In this document: positions 38,285 to 45,394 of the stretch, piece by piece | How the letters are laid out: each line of letters opens with the position of its first letter | How positions within the stretch are numbered: position 1 is the first letter of the stretch | Assembly (NCBI GenBank): GCA_945873955.1 | Contig: CAMCFA010000008.1 | Span: forward strand, 1 to 64,000 | From: an uncultured Clostridia bacterium | GTDB taxonomy: Bacteria > Bacillota > Clostridia > Oscillospirales > Ruminococcaceae | Direction of reading: 5' to 3' | DNA: 64,000 bases | Program-made: the position numbers and the translations under genes | Notes under the pieces: generated by a model | Told to the model about the DNA's origin: nothing | The model's database searches: none | The model's input: only the letters and a program-made list of their open reading frames with translations

Positions 38285-39380
38285 TTTCGACGTCGCAAAT
38301 ATTGCGCTACAGGCGGTATGCCCGAGCAACGAGCTTGTGTATGATGACAAGGGTATGCCCTCCGTCATGGTAAAGATACCGAAAATGACATGGGCGCAGC
38401 TTGGCGTAGGTGACTCTACCGAGGTATTCCCCGCATTCATCGTGAACGGACAAACCGTTGACGCACTGTATTTCCCTAAATACGAGAATATCGTACAGAA
38501 CAACAGAGGCTATTCCCTTCCTGCACAAGATCCGGCTGTTTACGTTACCCACGACCAGTCCATTGAATACAGCACCAACAAGGGTGCAGGCTGGCACAGC
38601 ATGACGCGTCTGGAGTGGTGCGTAATTGCGCTGTGGTGCCTGAAGAACGGCTTTCAGCCTAATGGCAATAACAACTTTGGTAAGGATATTTCCGAAAGCA
38701 CCTACAAGGCAATTCCGACCGTATTCAATGCGGATGGAATTCCTGCAAGAGTAGCAACAGGAACAGGTCCGCTTACATGGTACCATAACAATGCGCCGGA
38801 CGGCATTGCCGATCTCAACGGCAATGTATGGGAATGGACGCCCGGCATACGCCTTGTCTATGGTGAACTGCAAGTGCTGTCCCACGATGGCGTAACATTC
38901 GGCAACGACGCTGCCGATCCGGTCAACAGTCAGGGTGAAAATTCATCGCTGTGGCGTGCCATCGACGGCACCACCGGCGCACTTATCGTTCCCAATGGCA
39001 GCGGAACAACAGCAAACAGCTTGAAACTTGACTTTGTATCGTCCGCATGGAAATGGATCACAGGAACAATATCGAGCAAATCAGATAGTACCAGAGGAGC
39101 AGTTTTTGAAAACACGACAGTTGATTCCACTATATGTGCATCAGCACAGAGGATTCTCCAAGCTTTGTGTTTGTACAAGGCAAGTGATGTAACAGGAGCG
39201 TACAAGGAAGATATTTTCTGGGCAAACAACAGCGCAGCCGAACGGTGTTTCTTTGCCGGCGGCCACTGGACTGTTTCTGTGGGGGCTGGCGTTTTCGACG
39301 TCGACGGCTACGGCCCCCGTTCCGACTCGGGCGCCAACCTCGGCTTCCGCTCCGCTTTCTGTGTTCTGCCTACTGCGTGA
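38274..39380 (+). CDS. DGR variable (target) protein, C-type-lectin/FGE-sulfatase-like fold
   Basis: ADLNGNVWEWTPGIRL...CFFAGGHWTVSVGAGVFDVDGYGPRSDSGANLGFRSAFCVLPTA; C-terminal VR matches TR. Confidence 0.93.
   Translation: MSSNFDVANIALQAVCPSNELVYDDKGMPSVMVKIPKMTWAQLGVGDSTEVFPAFIVNGQTVDALYFPKYENIVQNNRGYSLPAQDPAVYVTHDQSIEYSTNKGAGWHSMTRLEWCVIALWCLKNGFQPNGNNNFGKDISESTYKAIPTVFNADGIPARVATGTGPLTWYHNNAPDGIADLNGNVWEWTPGIRLVYGELQVLSHDGVTFGNDAADPVNSQGENSSLWRAIDGTTGALIVPNGSGTTANSLKLDFVSSAWKWITGTISSKSDSTRGAVFENTTVDSTICASAQRILQALCLYKASDVTGAYKEDIFWANNSAAERCFFAGGHWTVSVGAGVFDVDGYGPRSDSGANLGFRSAFCVLPTA
39245..39358 (+). repeat. DGR variable repeat (VR)
   Basis: 114 bp, gap-free alignment to TR; 14 mismatches, all at TR adenines. 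Confidence 0.96.
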
Positions 39381-39391
39381 TGTGTTCTGAA

Positions 39392-39415
39392 CCGGCTCTG
39401 CGATAGCAGAGCCGG
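39392..39415. promoter_or_regulatory. DGR target hairpin downstream of VR
   Basis: CCGGCTCTGC-GATA-GCAGAGCCGG; 10-bp perfect stem with GRNA-type tetraloop. Confidence 0.8.
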
Positions 39416-39429
39416 AAAATCGAATTTTT

Positions 39430-39450
39430 AAATAACGTATTTCGTTATTT
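39430..39450. promoter_or_regulatory. dyad AAATAAC-N7-GTTATTT upstream of avd promoter
   Basis: AAATAAC GTATTTC GTTATTT; same arms and spacing at 44783-44803. Confidence 0.6.
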
Positions 39451-39462
39451 TATAACATTTTC

Positions 39463-39491
39463 GCGACAAAATACAGTGGTTTTGGTATAAT
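39463..39491 (+). promoter_or_regulatory. predicted promoter of avd-TR-RT cassette
   Basis: GCGACA-N17-TATAAT. Confidence 0.6.
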
Positions 39492-39522
39492 GTATTTAAC
39501 AATTCGGAAAGAAGGATAAGCT

Positions 39523-39867
39523 GTGGCAGAGGAAATGAAGATCCTCCAGAAAGTCTTTGACATGATGGAGTATGGTTATCTCGCTCTAGCGCAATTCCCG
39601 AAATCTGAAAAGTTCGCTTTGGCGACAGACATAAAGCATTGCATGAACGTTATGCTTGAACGCTGCATTGAAGCGCAAAAAAAGTATTACAAGAAATCTA
39701 CTTTGCAGGAATTTGACGTTGAGAACACAAAGCTCAAGGCATACCTGCGGCTCTCTTTTAACCTTGGCTTTCTTCCTCCGAAAAAATACGAGATATGGAG
39801 CGCCAAGGTAGTAGAGATTGGAAAGATGCTTGGGGGTTGGCTGAAATCCGTCAACACCAACTCCTGA
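39523..39867 (+). CDS. avd: DGR accessory variability determinant (Avd) protein
   Basis: 114 aa helical; MMEYGYLALAQFPKSEKFALATDIKHCMNVMLERCIEAQKKYYKKSTLQEFDVENTKLKAYLRLSFNLGFLPPKKYEIWSAKVVEIGKMLGGW. Confidence 0.92.
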   Translation: MAEEMKILQKVFDMMEYGYLALAQFPKSEKFALATDIKHCMNVMLERCIEAQKKYYKKSTLQEFDVENTKLKAYLRLSFNLGFLPPKKYEIWSAKVVEIGKMLGGWLKSVNTNS

Positions 39868-39870
39868 CAT

Positions 39871-40071
39871 AAGGAACAAATCGTTGCGTGTTTCATTGCC
39901 GGCGGCAACTGGACTAATTCTGTGAGGGCTGGCGTTTTCAACGTCAACGGCAACAACCCCCGTTCCAACTCGAACGACAACCTCGGCTTCCGCTCCGCTT
40001 TACCCCCACGTCAGATATTGATCACCTACCGGGTATCACTCAGCACAAGGGTATAAAGGGATTTGTTCCTT
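39871..40071 (+). ncRNA. predicted DGR RNA core: TR enclosed by a 12-bp perfect inverted repeat
   Basis: AAGGAACAAATC (39871-39882) and GATTTGTTCCTT (40060-40071). Confidence 0.55.
39888..40001 (+). repeat. DGR template repeat (TR)
   Basis: 114 bp; 22 adenines, 14 of them substituted in VR; rich in AAC/AAT codons; 3' 21 bp identical to VR. Confidence 0.96.
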
Positions 40072-40153
40072 CGACTTGCTGAAAGGCAGGGAGAAAAAAG
40101 ATCTAGTTGCGTAAGCTGCGAACGCCGCTAAGCGTAACAAGGAGGCGCTGTGT

Positions 40154-41263
40154 ATGGATAAGCACGAACACGTTTTCGAGCGCTTTATTGAATTCGAGAA
40201 TTTGTATGACGGATATCTGGCAGCACGCAAATGTAAACGCTACCAGGAAGATGTGCTTTCCTACACCGCAAATCTGGAAGAAAATCTTATCAATGCACAG
40301 AACCACCTCATGTGGAAAACATACGAGGTGACTGGTATGCATGAATTCATCGAATACTATCCAAAGAAACGCATTATTACTGTAATGCCTTTTGAAAATC
40401 GTGTAGTCAACTGCGCGGCGTATAACGTCCTATGGCCGATATACAGCCGTTCTTTTTATGAGCATAGCTATGGTTCGATCAAATCACAAGGACCTATCAA
40501 GGCAGTGGAGCAGCTTCAATACTGGCTAAAGCTGGTTCGCAATAAGCCCGGGAAATGGTGGGTTTGTAAGATGGACATAGCTAAATTCTTTTTCCGAATA
40601 CCTTACGAGGTTCAGCTCGAAGCACTTGGAAAACCTCTCAACGATCCCGACATGATGTGGTTTCTTGAGAAAGCTATAAAATGCGACGGCCGCCCTTTTG
40701 GTCTGCCCGTTGACGCTACAAACGTAACCGAATGCGAACGTATCACGGGTATCGGTATGCAGGTAGGCAGTTTGATTTCTCAGCTTACCGGAAACGTAGT
40801 GATGACGGCAGCCGACCACTTCATAAAGCGTGAGCTTCGCGCACCATATTACATACGGTATATGGATGACATGATTTTTCTTGTTCCAAGCAAGGAACAG
40901 GCGCATGAGATATTAGGAAGATTTCAGATATTCCTCGAGGACAGGCTCGGACTAGTTCTCAACAATAAAACCTGTATTGTTCCATACGATTCCGGCATTG
41001 AATTTGTCGGAAAAGTAGTGTGGCCGGACAAGGTGCTTATGAGGAAATCCACCTCGCTGCACATGAAGCGTCATTTGAAATACATTATGGAACACTACTC
41101 AACAGGCGAGATCAGCCTTGATTATGCTCTTGCAACTATAAGAAGCTATCTTGGATATATGCGTCATTGCGATTGTATTGCGTTTCGGAAGAAGCTTCTC
41201 GATGACTTTGTGCTGGTTCGGCATTATGCCGAGGATCAACATAATAATTGCCCCGATGAATAG
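40154..41263 (+). CDS. DGR reverse transcriptase
   Basis: YIRYMDDMIFL active site; VGSLISQ matches the DGR-type (I/V/L)GxxxSQ motif. Confidence 0.96.
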   Translation: MDKHEHVFERFIEFENLYDGYLAARKCKRYQEDVLSYTANLEENLINAQNHLMWKTYEVTGMHEFIEYYPKKRIITVMPFENRVVNCAAYNVLWPIYSRSFYEHSYGSIKSQGPIKAVEQLQYWLKLVRNKPGKWWVCKMDIAKFFFRIPYEVQLEALGKPLNDPDMMWFLEKAIKCDGRPFGLPVDATNVTECERITGIGMQVGSLISQLTGNVVMTAADHFIKRELRAPYYIRYMDDMIFLVPSKEQAHEILGRFQIFLEDRLGLVLNNKTCIVPYDSGIEFVGKVVWPDKVLMRKSTSLHMKRHLKYIMEHYSTGEISLDYALATIRSYLGYMRHCDCIAFRKKLLDDFVLVRHYAEDQHNNCPDE

Positions 41264-41294
41264 TCGGGGCATTTCTTTTGAAAGAGGTGTTGTT

Positions 41295-41762
41295 ATGGAA
41301 AAGGTTGAACGAATAGGCATTACCGCTTTGTTATCTGCCTTGTTCTCCTGGATAGGGATTGTTGCAGTTCCTTTTCTTTTGCTGGTAGTTTTGCAAATCA
41401 TCGACTACGCTACTGGTCTTTGCGCAGCTAAATACCGGGACGAGGCAATAAGCTCATACAAGTCCTTCAAGGGCATAGCCAAAAAGATATGTATGTGGCT
41501 GCTGGTGGTAGTTGGAGGCGTACTCGACTGGCTCATTTCGTACGCCGGCGAAAACATGGGATTTGAGTTCCAGTCGATAATCGTGGCAACAATAGTCTGC
41601 GTCTGGCTGATGTGCAATGAGATTATTTCTATTCTGGAAAACATGGCTGACATTGGAGTGAAATTGCCGCCGTTCCTTCTGAAAATTACAAAACGTATTC
41701 AGGGCGGGGTTGAAAAGGCGGCAGATGTTGACGACGAAGATAAGGAGGATAACGATGGCTAA
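41295..41762 (+). CDS. phage holin (TcdE/holin_4 type)
   Basis: VPFLLLVVLQIIDYATGLCAAKYRDEAISSYKSFKGIAKKICMWLLVVVGGVLDWLI. Confidence 0.88.
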   Translation: MEKVERIGITALLSALFSWIGIVAVPFLLLVVLQIIDYATGLCAAKYRDEAISSYKSFKGIAKKICMWLLVVVGGVLDWLISYAGENMGFEFQSIIVATIVCVWLMCNEIISILENMADIGVKLPPFLLKITKRIQGGVEKAADVDDEDKEDNDG

Positions 41763-42534
41763 ATACATGGGCGTAGATCTGAGCTACTGCAATACGAACG
41801 TGGACTACAAGAAGCTCAAAGCAGGTAAAATCGACGGCGGCGCGGTCAAATTCGCTATGCTGCGAACTTCTTACGGCTGTAAGAAAGATACGCTGCTAGA
41901 CAAGCACTATGCCGGCTGCAAATCCGCCGGAATATATGTCGGCGGATATCATTGGCTTAAGGCACAGAACCTCACCCAGGCAAGACAGGAAGCTGAATGG
42001 CTCTGCAATCTCCTTAAGGGATATGCGTTTGACTACCCGATCGCCCTCGATTTTGAGGACAGTGCTTTATTTGCGCTTAAACTCGGCAAAGAAAAGTACA
42101 GTGCTATTATTGACGCATTTATGGCCGTACTGGAAAAGAACAACTACTACGTTGTACTCTATACCAACCCGGACAGCATAGCTAACCGAATCACCGATAC
42201 AACGCTGAAGAAATACGATCTTTGGCTCGCTCATTGGACACACGGCAAGCCTGCTGCTTCATACGGACAAACAATGTGGCAGTATGCCGCATACGGAACT
42301 GCTGCAGAGGTCGCAAAGAAGTATGCAACGGACGTCGGAACCGTCAATGGATCCGGCGGAGCTATTGACGTAGACATCTCATACGTTGGTTATGCGTCGA
42401 AAATTAAGAAGTTTGGCAAAAATGCACCCCTTATCACAGTAACTGCAAGTAAAACTGTAACATCTGCGGAGCTTGCCAAAATCAAGACGCAGCTTACAAG
42501 CCTTGGGTTTACTGTGACCTCGGAAAGTACTTGA
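41755..42534 (+). CDS. GH25-family endolysin
   Basis: KYMGVDLSYCNTNVDYKKLKAGKIDGGAVKFAMLRTSYG...GGYHWLKAQ...YPIALDFED. Confidence 0.9.
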   Translation: MAKYMGVDLSYCNTNVDYKKLKAGKIDGGAVKFAMLRTSYGCKKDTLLDKHYAGCKSAGIYVGGYHWLKAQNLTQARQEAEWLCNLLKGYAFDYPIALDFEDSALFALKLGKEKYSAIIDAFMAVLEKNNYYVVLYTNPDSIANRITDTTLKKYDLWLAHWTHGKPAASYGQTMWQYAAYGTAAEVAKKYATDVGTVNGSGGAIDVDISYVGYASKIKKFGKNAPLITVTASKTVTSAELAKIKTQLTSLGFTVTSEST

Positions 42535-42559
42535 CAGTTTCAGTTCCCTGTGATACAAT
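42531..42559 (+). promoter_or_regulatory. consensus promoter TTGACA-N17-TACAAT
   Basis: Overlaps the endolysin stop codon; 17-bp spacer. Confidence 0.75.
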
Positions 42560-42565
42560 AATAAT

Positions 42566-42637
42566 GCTACACAATACAAACTCCTCATTTCGCAAGGATT
42601 TACCCCCGGAGCTTCGGCTTCGGGGGTTCTTTTATTT
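42566..42637 (+). ncRNA. candidate small RNA (about 70 nt)
   Basis: Consensus promoter upstream, strong terminator, no credible ORF between. Confidence 0.45.
42603..42637 (+). terminator. rho-independent terminator
   Basis: CCCCCGGAGC-TTCG-GCTTCGGGGG followed by TTCTTTTATTTT. Confidence 0.85.
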
Positions 42638-42645
42638 TGAAACGC

Positions 42646-42674
42646 TTGACATATATTTTCCTTAGTGTTATAAT
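42646..42674 (+). promoter_or_regulatory. consensus promoter TTGACA-N17-TATAAT
   Basis: TTGACA TATATTTTCCTTAGTGT TATAAT upstream of ORF 42699. Confidence 0.85.
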
Positions 42675-42698
42675 CAAATAAAAAAAGGTAGGCTTGAA

Positions 42699-43013
42699 AT
42701 GGAATTTGAGGAAAGAATGTATCATGTTGCATTATCGCGAGGTGACGCCGCTGCGAAAGCTCTTGCGCATTTCATTTTCCGAGAGGTAATTGAAAATGCC
42801 CATGTTAAATACAATATATCGCAGGAAGATATGTGTGAAATGAATAAAGACGCTGTCAACCGAGCTGCAATGTATCTTTCGCTTTCTGACAAGGAAAAAG
42901 AAGCGTTCGTAGTCGAAGCTATCAACTGTGAGAATTGGGATAACGCTGAATTAACGGAAGATATCGCGGCGCGGAAAGCATTCTACAAGGAATTGGCTGA
43001 TATGCTAAAATGA
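42699..43013 (+). CDS. hypothetical protein under its own promoter (possible lysogenic-conversion cargo)
   Basis: 104 aa; MEFEERMYHVALSRGDAAAKALAHFIFREVIENAHVKY. Confidence 0.65.
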   Translation: MEFEERMYHVALSRGDAAAKALAHFIFREVIENAHVKYNISQEDMCEMNKDAVNRAAMYLSLSDKEKEAFVVEAINCENWDNAELTEDIAARKAFYKELADMLK

Positions 43014-43017
43014 TTAT

Positions 43018-43056
43018 GCCCCTGGATTGGAGTTTTCCAATCCAGGGGCTATTTTA
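43018..43056. terminator. bidirectional terminator
   Basis: GCCCCTGGATTGGA-gtttt-CCAATCCAGGGGC flanked by A/T-rich runs. Confidence 0.8.
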
Positions 43057-43230
43057 TTTTTGTTGGGGAAAGACCCTTTCAAGAAACGCTTCAACCATTT
43101 TGGGTAACCATTCTGGCGGCGTTCGTGTTCCTCTGTCCCAAGCTTCGATTGTAGGCTTGGGTATTCCAGTAACCTCCGACATCTGCTTCTGCGTCAGTCC
43201 GTACCTTTTTCTGATATCCGTCATCGTCAT
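43054..43230 (-). CDS. 58-aa XRE/HTH protein not in the supplied ORF track
   Basis: AAAGGAG SD; MTMTDIRKRYGLTQKQMSEVTGIPKPTIEAWDRGTRTPPEWLPKMVEAFLERVFPQQK. Confidence 0.75.
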   Translation of the reverse strand: MTMTDIRKRYGLTQKQMSEVTGIPKPTIEAWDRGTRTPPEWLPKMVEAFLERVFPQQK

Positions 43231-43278
43231 TGATTGCTCCTTTCCCCCGTCTGGCCGTTGGGTCAGCCATAAGTAATC

Positions 43279-44202
43279 TTATGCTACGTCAGCCTGCCTG
43301 TTCTGGAAAGCACTTGTTAAGTGGTATCGGCAGGTCTTGAATTCCGGTCCTTTTAGTCCGAGGCGGTTGACAAGTACCCTTTTCATCAGCTCCGCTTTCT
43401 GCTCCTGTGTGTAGCCTGCGCAAGACTTGTAATACATCTTATCCGGAGCAGTTATTGCCCATGCGCTCATCGCGAGACAAAACTGAATGTATGCCTTTAT
43501 TTTCCCGGCGTGAGTGGTACCGTTAAAAAGCCTAAATTCTACCGTTCCTTTTGTAAAGAAGGCGTGGAGGTTTATTCCGTGATACCGAGTTGCATTGTAG
43601 TGCGCATGGTCTATGCCTCCGACATAGCCGTCATTCGCCGAACTGTACCAAACTGCTTCCATGCTTGCCCTGGTCTTGTCAGCCTTCTTCATTTTACCAA
43701 GAAGTTCGCGGCTCATTTTGTGACACCAGTGGTCTGCGCGGTTGGTAATCTGGAGAGCTTCATAGAACAAATCCTGTCTGCCAATTGCAAAATTGAGCAA
43801 TCTGGTGAGGGATTCTGGTGTATGATTTGCACCGTCAACGTGAACATGAATTCCGCAGGAAGAGTTTGCAACTGCTCCGTTCTTCACCAGTTCCCGTACT
43901 ATGTTCTGAAGATCCTCAATGTCGTCATACTGGAGTATCGGAGTAACAAGTTCGCAACTGTAAGCTCTGTCGGCAGCTACCTGTCTGTCGCGAACGCGTC
44001 TAGTAGTATTGATACTGCCATCGGTCATTAGTTTCCAGGTGCGGTCCTTTCTGTCCTTAGCTCCATATACATCGTAATAAGAACCGATCGGGAAAGAGCT
44101 TGTACCGAAATAGTTTGCTATAGTCTGAGCAGCCAGCGGACGTGTGATACCGGTTAATTCAATTTCTACTCCGAAATTCTGTTCCTTGATAAGCATTGTC
44201 AT
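43279..44202 (-). CDS. amidoligase-family protein
   Basis: NFGVEIELTGITR...YDVYGAKDRKDRTWKLMTDGSI...SCELVTPILQYDDIEDLQ...SCGIHVHVDG...VEFRLFNGTTHAGKI. Confidence 0.88.
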   Translation of the reverse strand: MTMLIKEQNFGVEIELTGITRPLAAQTIANYFGTSSFPIGSYYDVYGAKDRKDRTWKLMTDGSINTTRRVRDRQVAADRAYSCELVTPILQYDDIEDLQNIVRELVKNGAVANSSCGIHVHVDGANHTPESLTRLLNFAIGRQDLFYEALQITNRADHWCHKMSRELLGKMKKADKTRASMEAVWYSSANDGYVGGIDHAHYNATRYHGINLHAFFTKGTVEFRLFNGTTHAGKIKAYIQFCLAMSAWAITAPDKMYYKSCAGYTQEQKAELMKRVLVNRLGLKGPEFKTCRYHLTSAFQNRQADVA

Positions 44203-44209
44203 ATCCTCC

Positions 44210-44238
44210 TTGACAGTAACGCCATACTGTGTTATAAT
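44210..44238 (+). promoter_or_regulatory. consensus promoter TTGACA-N17-TATAAT, divergent from amidoligase
   Basis: TTGACA GTAACGCCATACTGTGT TATAAT. Confidence 0.8.
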
Positions 44239-44244
44239 AGGAGG

Positions 44245-44325
44245 TGACTGGGGCATGGCTCCCAGCACTCCATTCCTTGGGGTAGGAGCGGCGTTCTTTC
44301 CACGGGCGGCCGCTCCTGTTTTTTT
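44245..44325 (+). ncRNA. candidate small RNA (about 80 nt), antisense to the amidoligase 5' leader
   Basis: Between a consensus promoter and a 9-bp-stem terminator. Confidence 0.5.
44284..44325 (+). terminator. rho-independent terminator
   Basis: AGGAGCGGC ... GCCGCTCCT followed by GTTTTTTT. Confidence 0.8.
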
Positions 44326-44355
44326 GTAAGTGTATTTCCTTTTTCTTACAAGTCT

Positions 44356-44384
44356 ATTGTACCATACATTGTATGGTTTGTCAA
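44356..44384 (-). promoter_or_regulatory. promoter TTGACA-N17-TACAAT with palindromic spacer
   Basis: Reverse-strand TTGACA AACCATACAATGTATGG TACAAT; spacer dyad CCATAC-AAT-GTATGG. Confidence 0.75.
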
Positions 44385-44465
44385 CTACTTTTTACAAAAA
44401 ACTAAAAATTTTTTTAAAAAAATTTCCCCGAAAGACGTAGGTCTTCCGGGGAATTGGACACTCGG

Positions 44466-44729
44466 CTACTTATGTTCCTGCAAAGCAAATCCTGTTCTGC
44501 TTTTTACCTGCGTATCAGGGCTTGGTACCCTTTCGATAATTTCCGACAGGTCGCAGTCAAGTGCTTCGCAGATTAGGTCGAGGTGTTCAAGGTTTACCCG
44601 TTCGCACAAATCGTGATACAACTCGTTTATTGTTGACGGTCGAATCCCGGTGGCGCGGGCGAGGTCTGCTTGTGTCCAGCGTAGCTCGCCAAGCTTACGA
44701 CTGAGTGTGATCCTAATCAAGCAAATCAC
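44466..44729 (-). CDS. XRE-family regulator
   Basis: RKLGELRWTQADLARATGIRPSTINELYHDLCERVNLEHLDLICEALDCDLSEII. Confidence 0.85.
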   Translation of the reverse strand: MICLIRITLSRKLGELRWTQADLARATGIRPSTINELYHDLCERVNLEHLDLICEALDCDLSEIIERVPSPDTQVKSRTGFALQEHK

Positions 44730-44782
44730 TCCTTTCGTAAAATTCTAACACTTTTTGGAGCTTTTTGCAGGATTTTGTTAGA

Positions 44783-44803
44783 AAATAACGAAATTAGTTA
44801 TTT
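44783..44803. promoter_or_regulatory. dyad AAATAAC-N7-GTTATTT upstream of XRE gene
   Basis: AAATAAC GAAATTA GTTATTT; matches 39430-39450. Confidence 0.6.
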
Positions 44804-44941
44804 GTCGATGTCATAATTAACGCGATAAACAAAAAACCCACCGCTAATGCGATGGGTAAAAATTTACATATTCAAGCGAACCTCCAAAATAAACATTCCA
44901 TTTATCATGAAAAGCTGGGAGGGGTTCGCTTGGCTCTTGTA

Positions 44942-44964
44942 TGGTGACCCGTACGGGAATTGAA
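44942..44964 (-). other. tRNA 3'-end-like fragment, putative ICE attachment-site remnant
   Basis: Reverse strand TTCAATTCCCGTACGGGTCACCA resembles T-loop/T-stem/acceptor plus CCA; no pairing 5' T-stem. Confidence 0.5.
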
Positions 44965-45297
44965 TTTTGGCTTACGCTTGTTCTCCCGTAAGTCCATTTA
45001 CCACAAATCCCCTATTTAAGCGGAAAAAGAGCAGTTTATCCCAAGCATAAAATCGGTTAATTTGTCCCGATATTTCTCCTGTTGATGGACAGATAAGGGA
45101 CAGAAATCAAATTTAGAAAACAACAGCACATAACCCCACCTTTTCCACAAACAACATCAATTCAGTTGAAACCGTGGGAAATTTGTGCGATTATCATACA
45201 AATAACCGTTGGCGGATACGATTGTGTCCGCCTTATTTTTTTGGTTACTAGCTCTGAACGCAAGAGTATTGTATGCGTTGTCATGAGCTGATAACAA

Positions 45298-45361
45298 GCG
45301 TAGATAGGTTTGATCAACCGAAACGGCGGCATAGGTTAGGGTTCTTGCCGCCTTTCTATGC
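45298..45361 (+). promoter_or_regulatory. structured leader element A upstream of rep
   Basis: Outer stem GCGTAGA/TCTATGC, inner stem GGCGGCA/TGCCGCC, 5' hairpin GGTT-TGATC-AACC. Confidence 0.45.
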
Positions 45362-45394
45362 AATATTTTCCCACAGAACCCTATAATAGATTGA

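Larger units (their letters stand above)
3011..44947. mobile_element. prophage, probably defective (no head/packaging genes), bounded by putative serine-integrase cores TATGGTGA
   Basis: Serine recombinase at left edge, CI/Cro region, replication, tail, DGR and lysis modules; 8-bp direct repeat TATGGTGA at 3011-3018 and 44940-44947. Confidence 0.75.

Noticed and set aside
39888-40001. TR as a coding exon or second target gene
   Set aside because: Preceded by the avd stop, lacks a start and SD, and shows the adenine-template pattern of a DGR TR.
43010-43276. 88-aa plus-strand ORF
   Set aside because: Antisense to a better-supported 58-aa HTH ORF with an SD on the minus strand and overlaps a terminator.
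44942-45010. Complete tRNA gene on the minus strand
   Set aside because: Only the T-loop/3' T-stem/acceptor/CCA part is recognisable; the expected 5' T-stem does not pair and no anticodon arm is evident.
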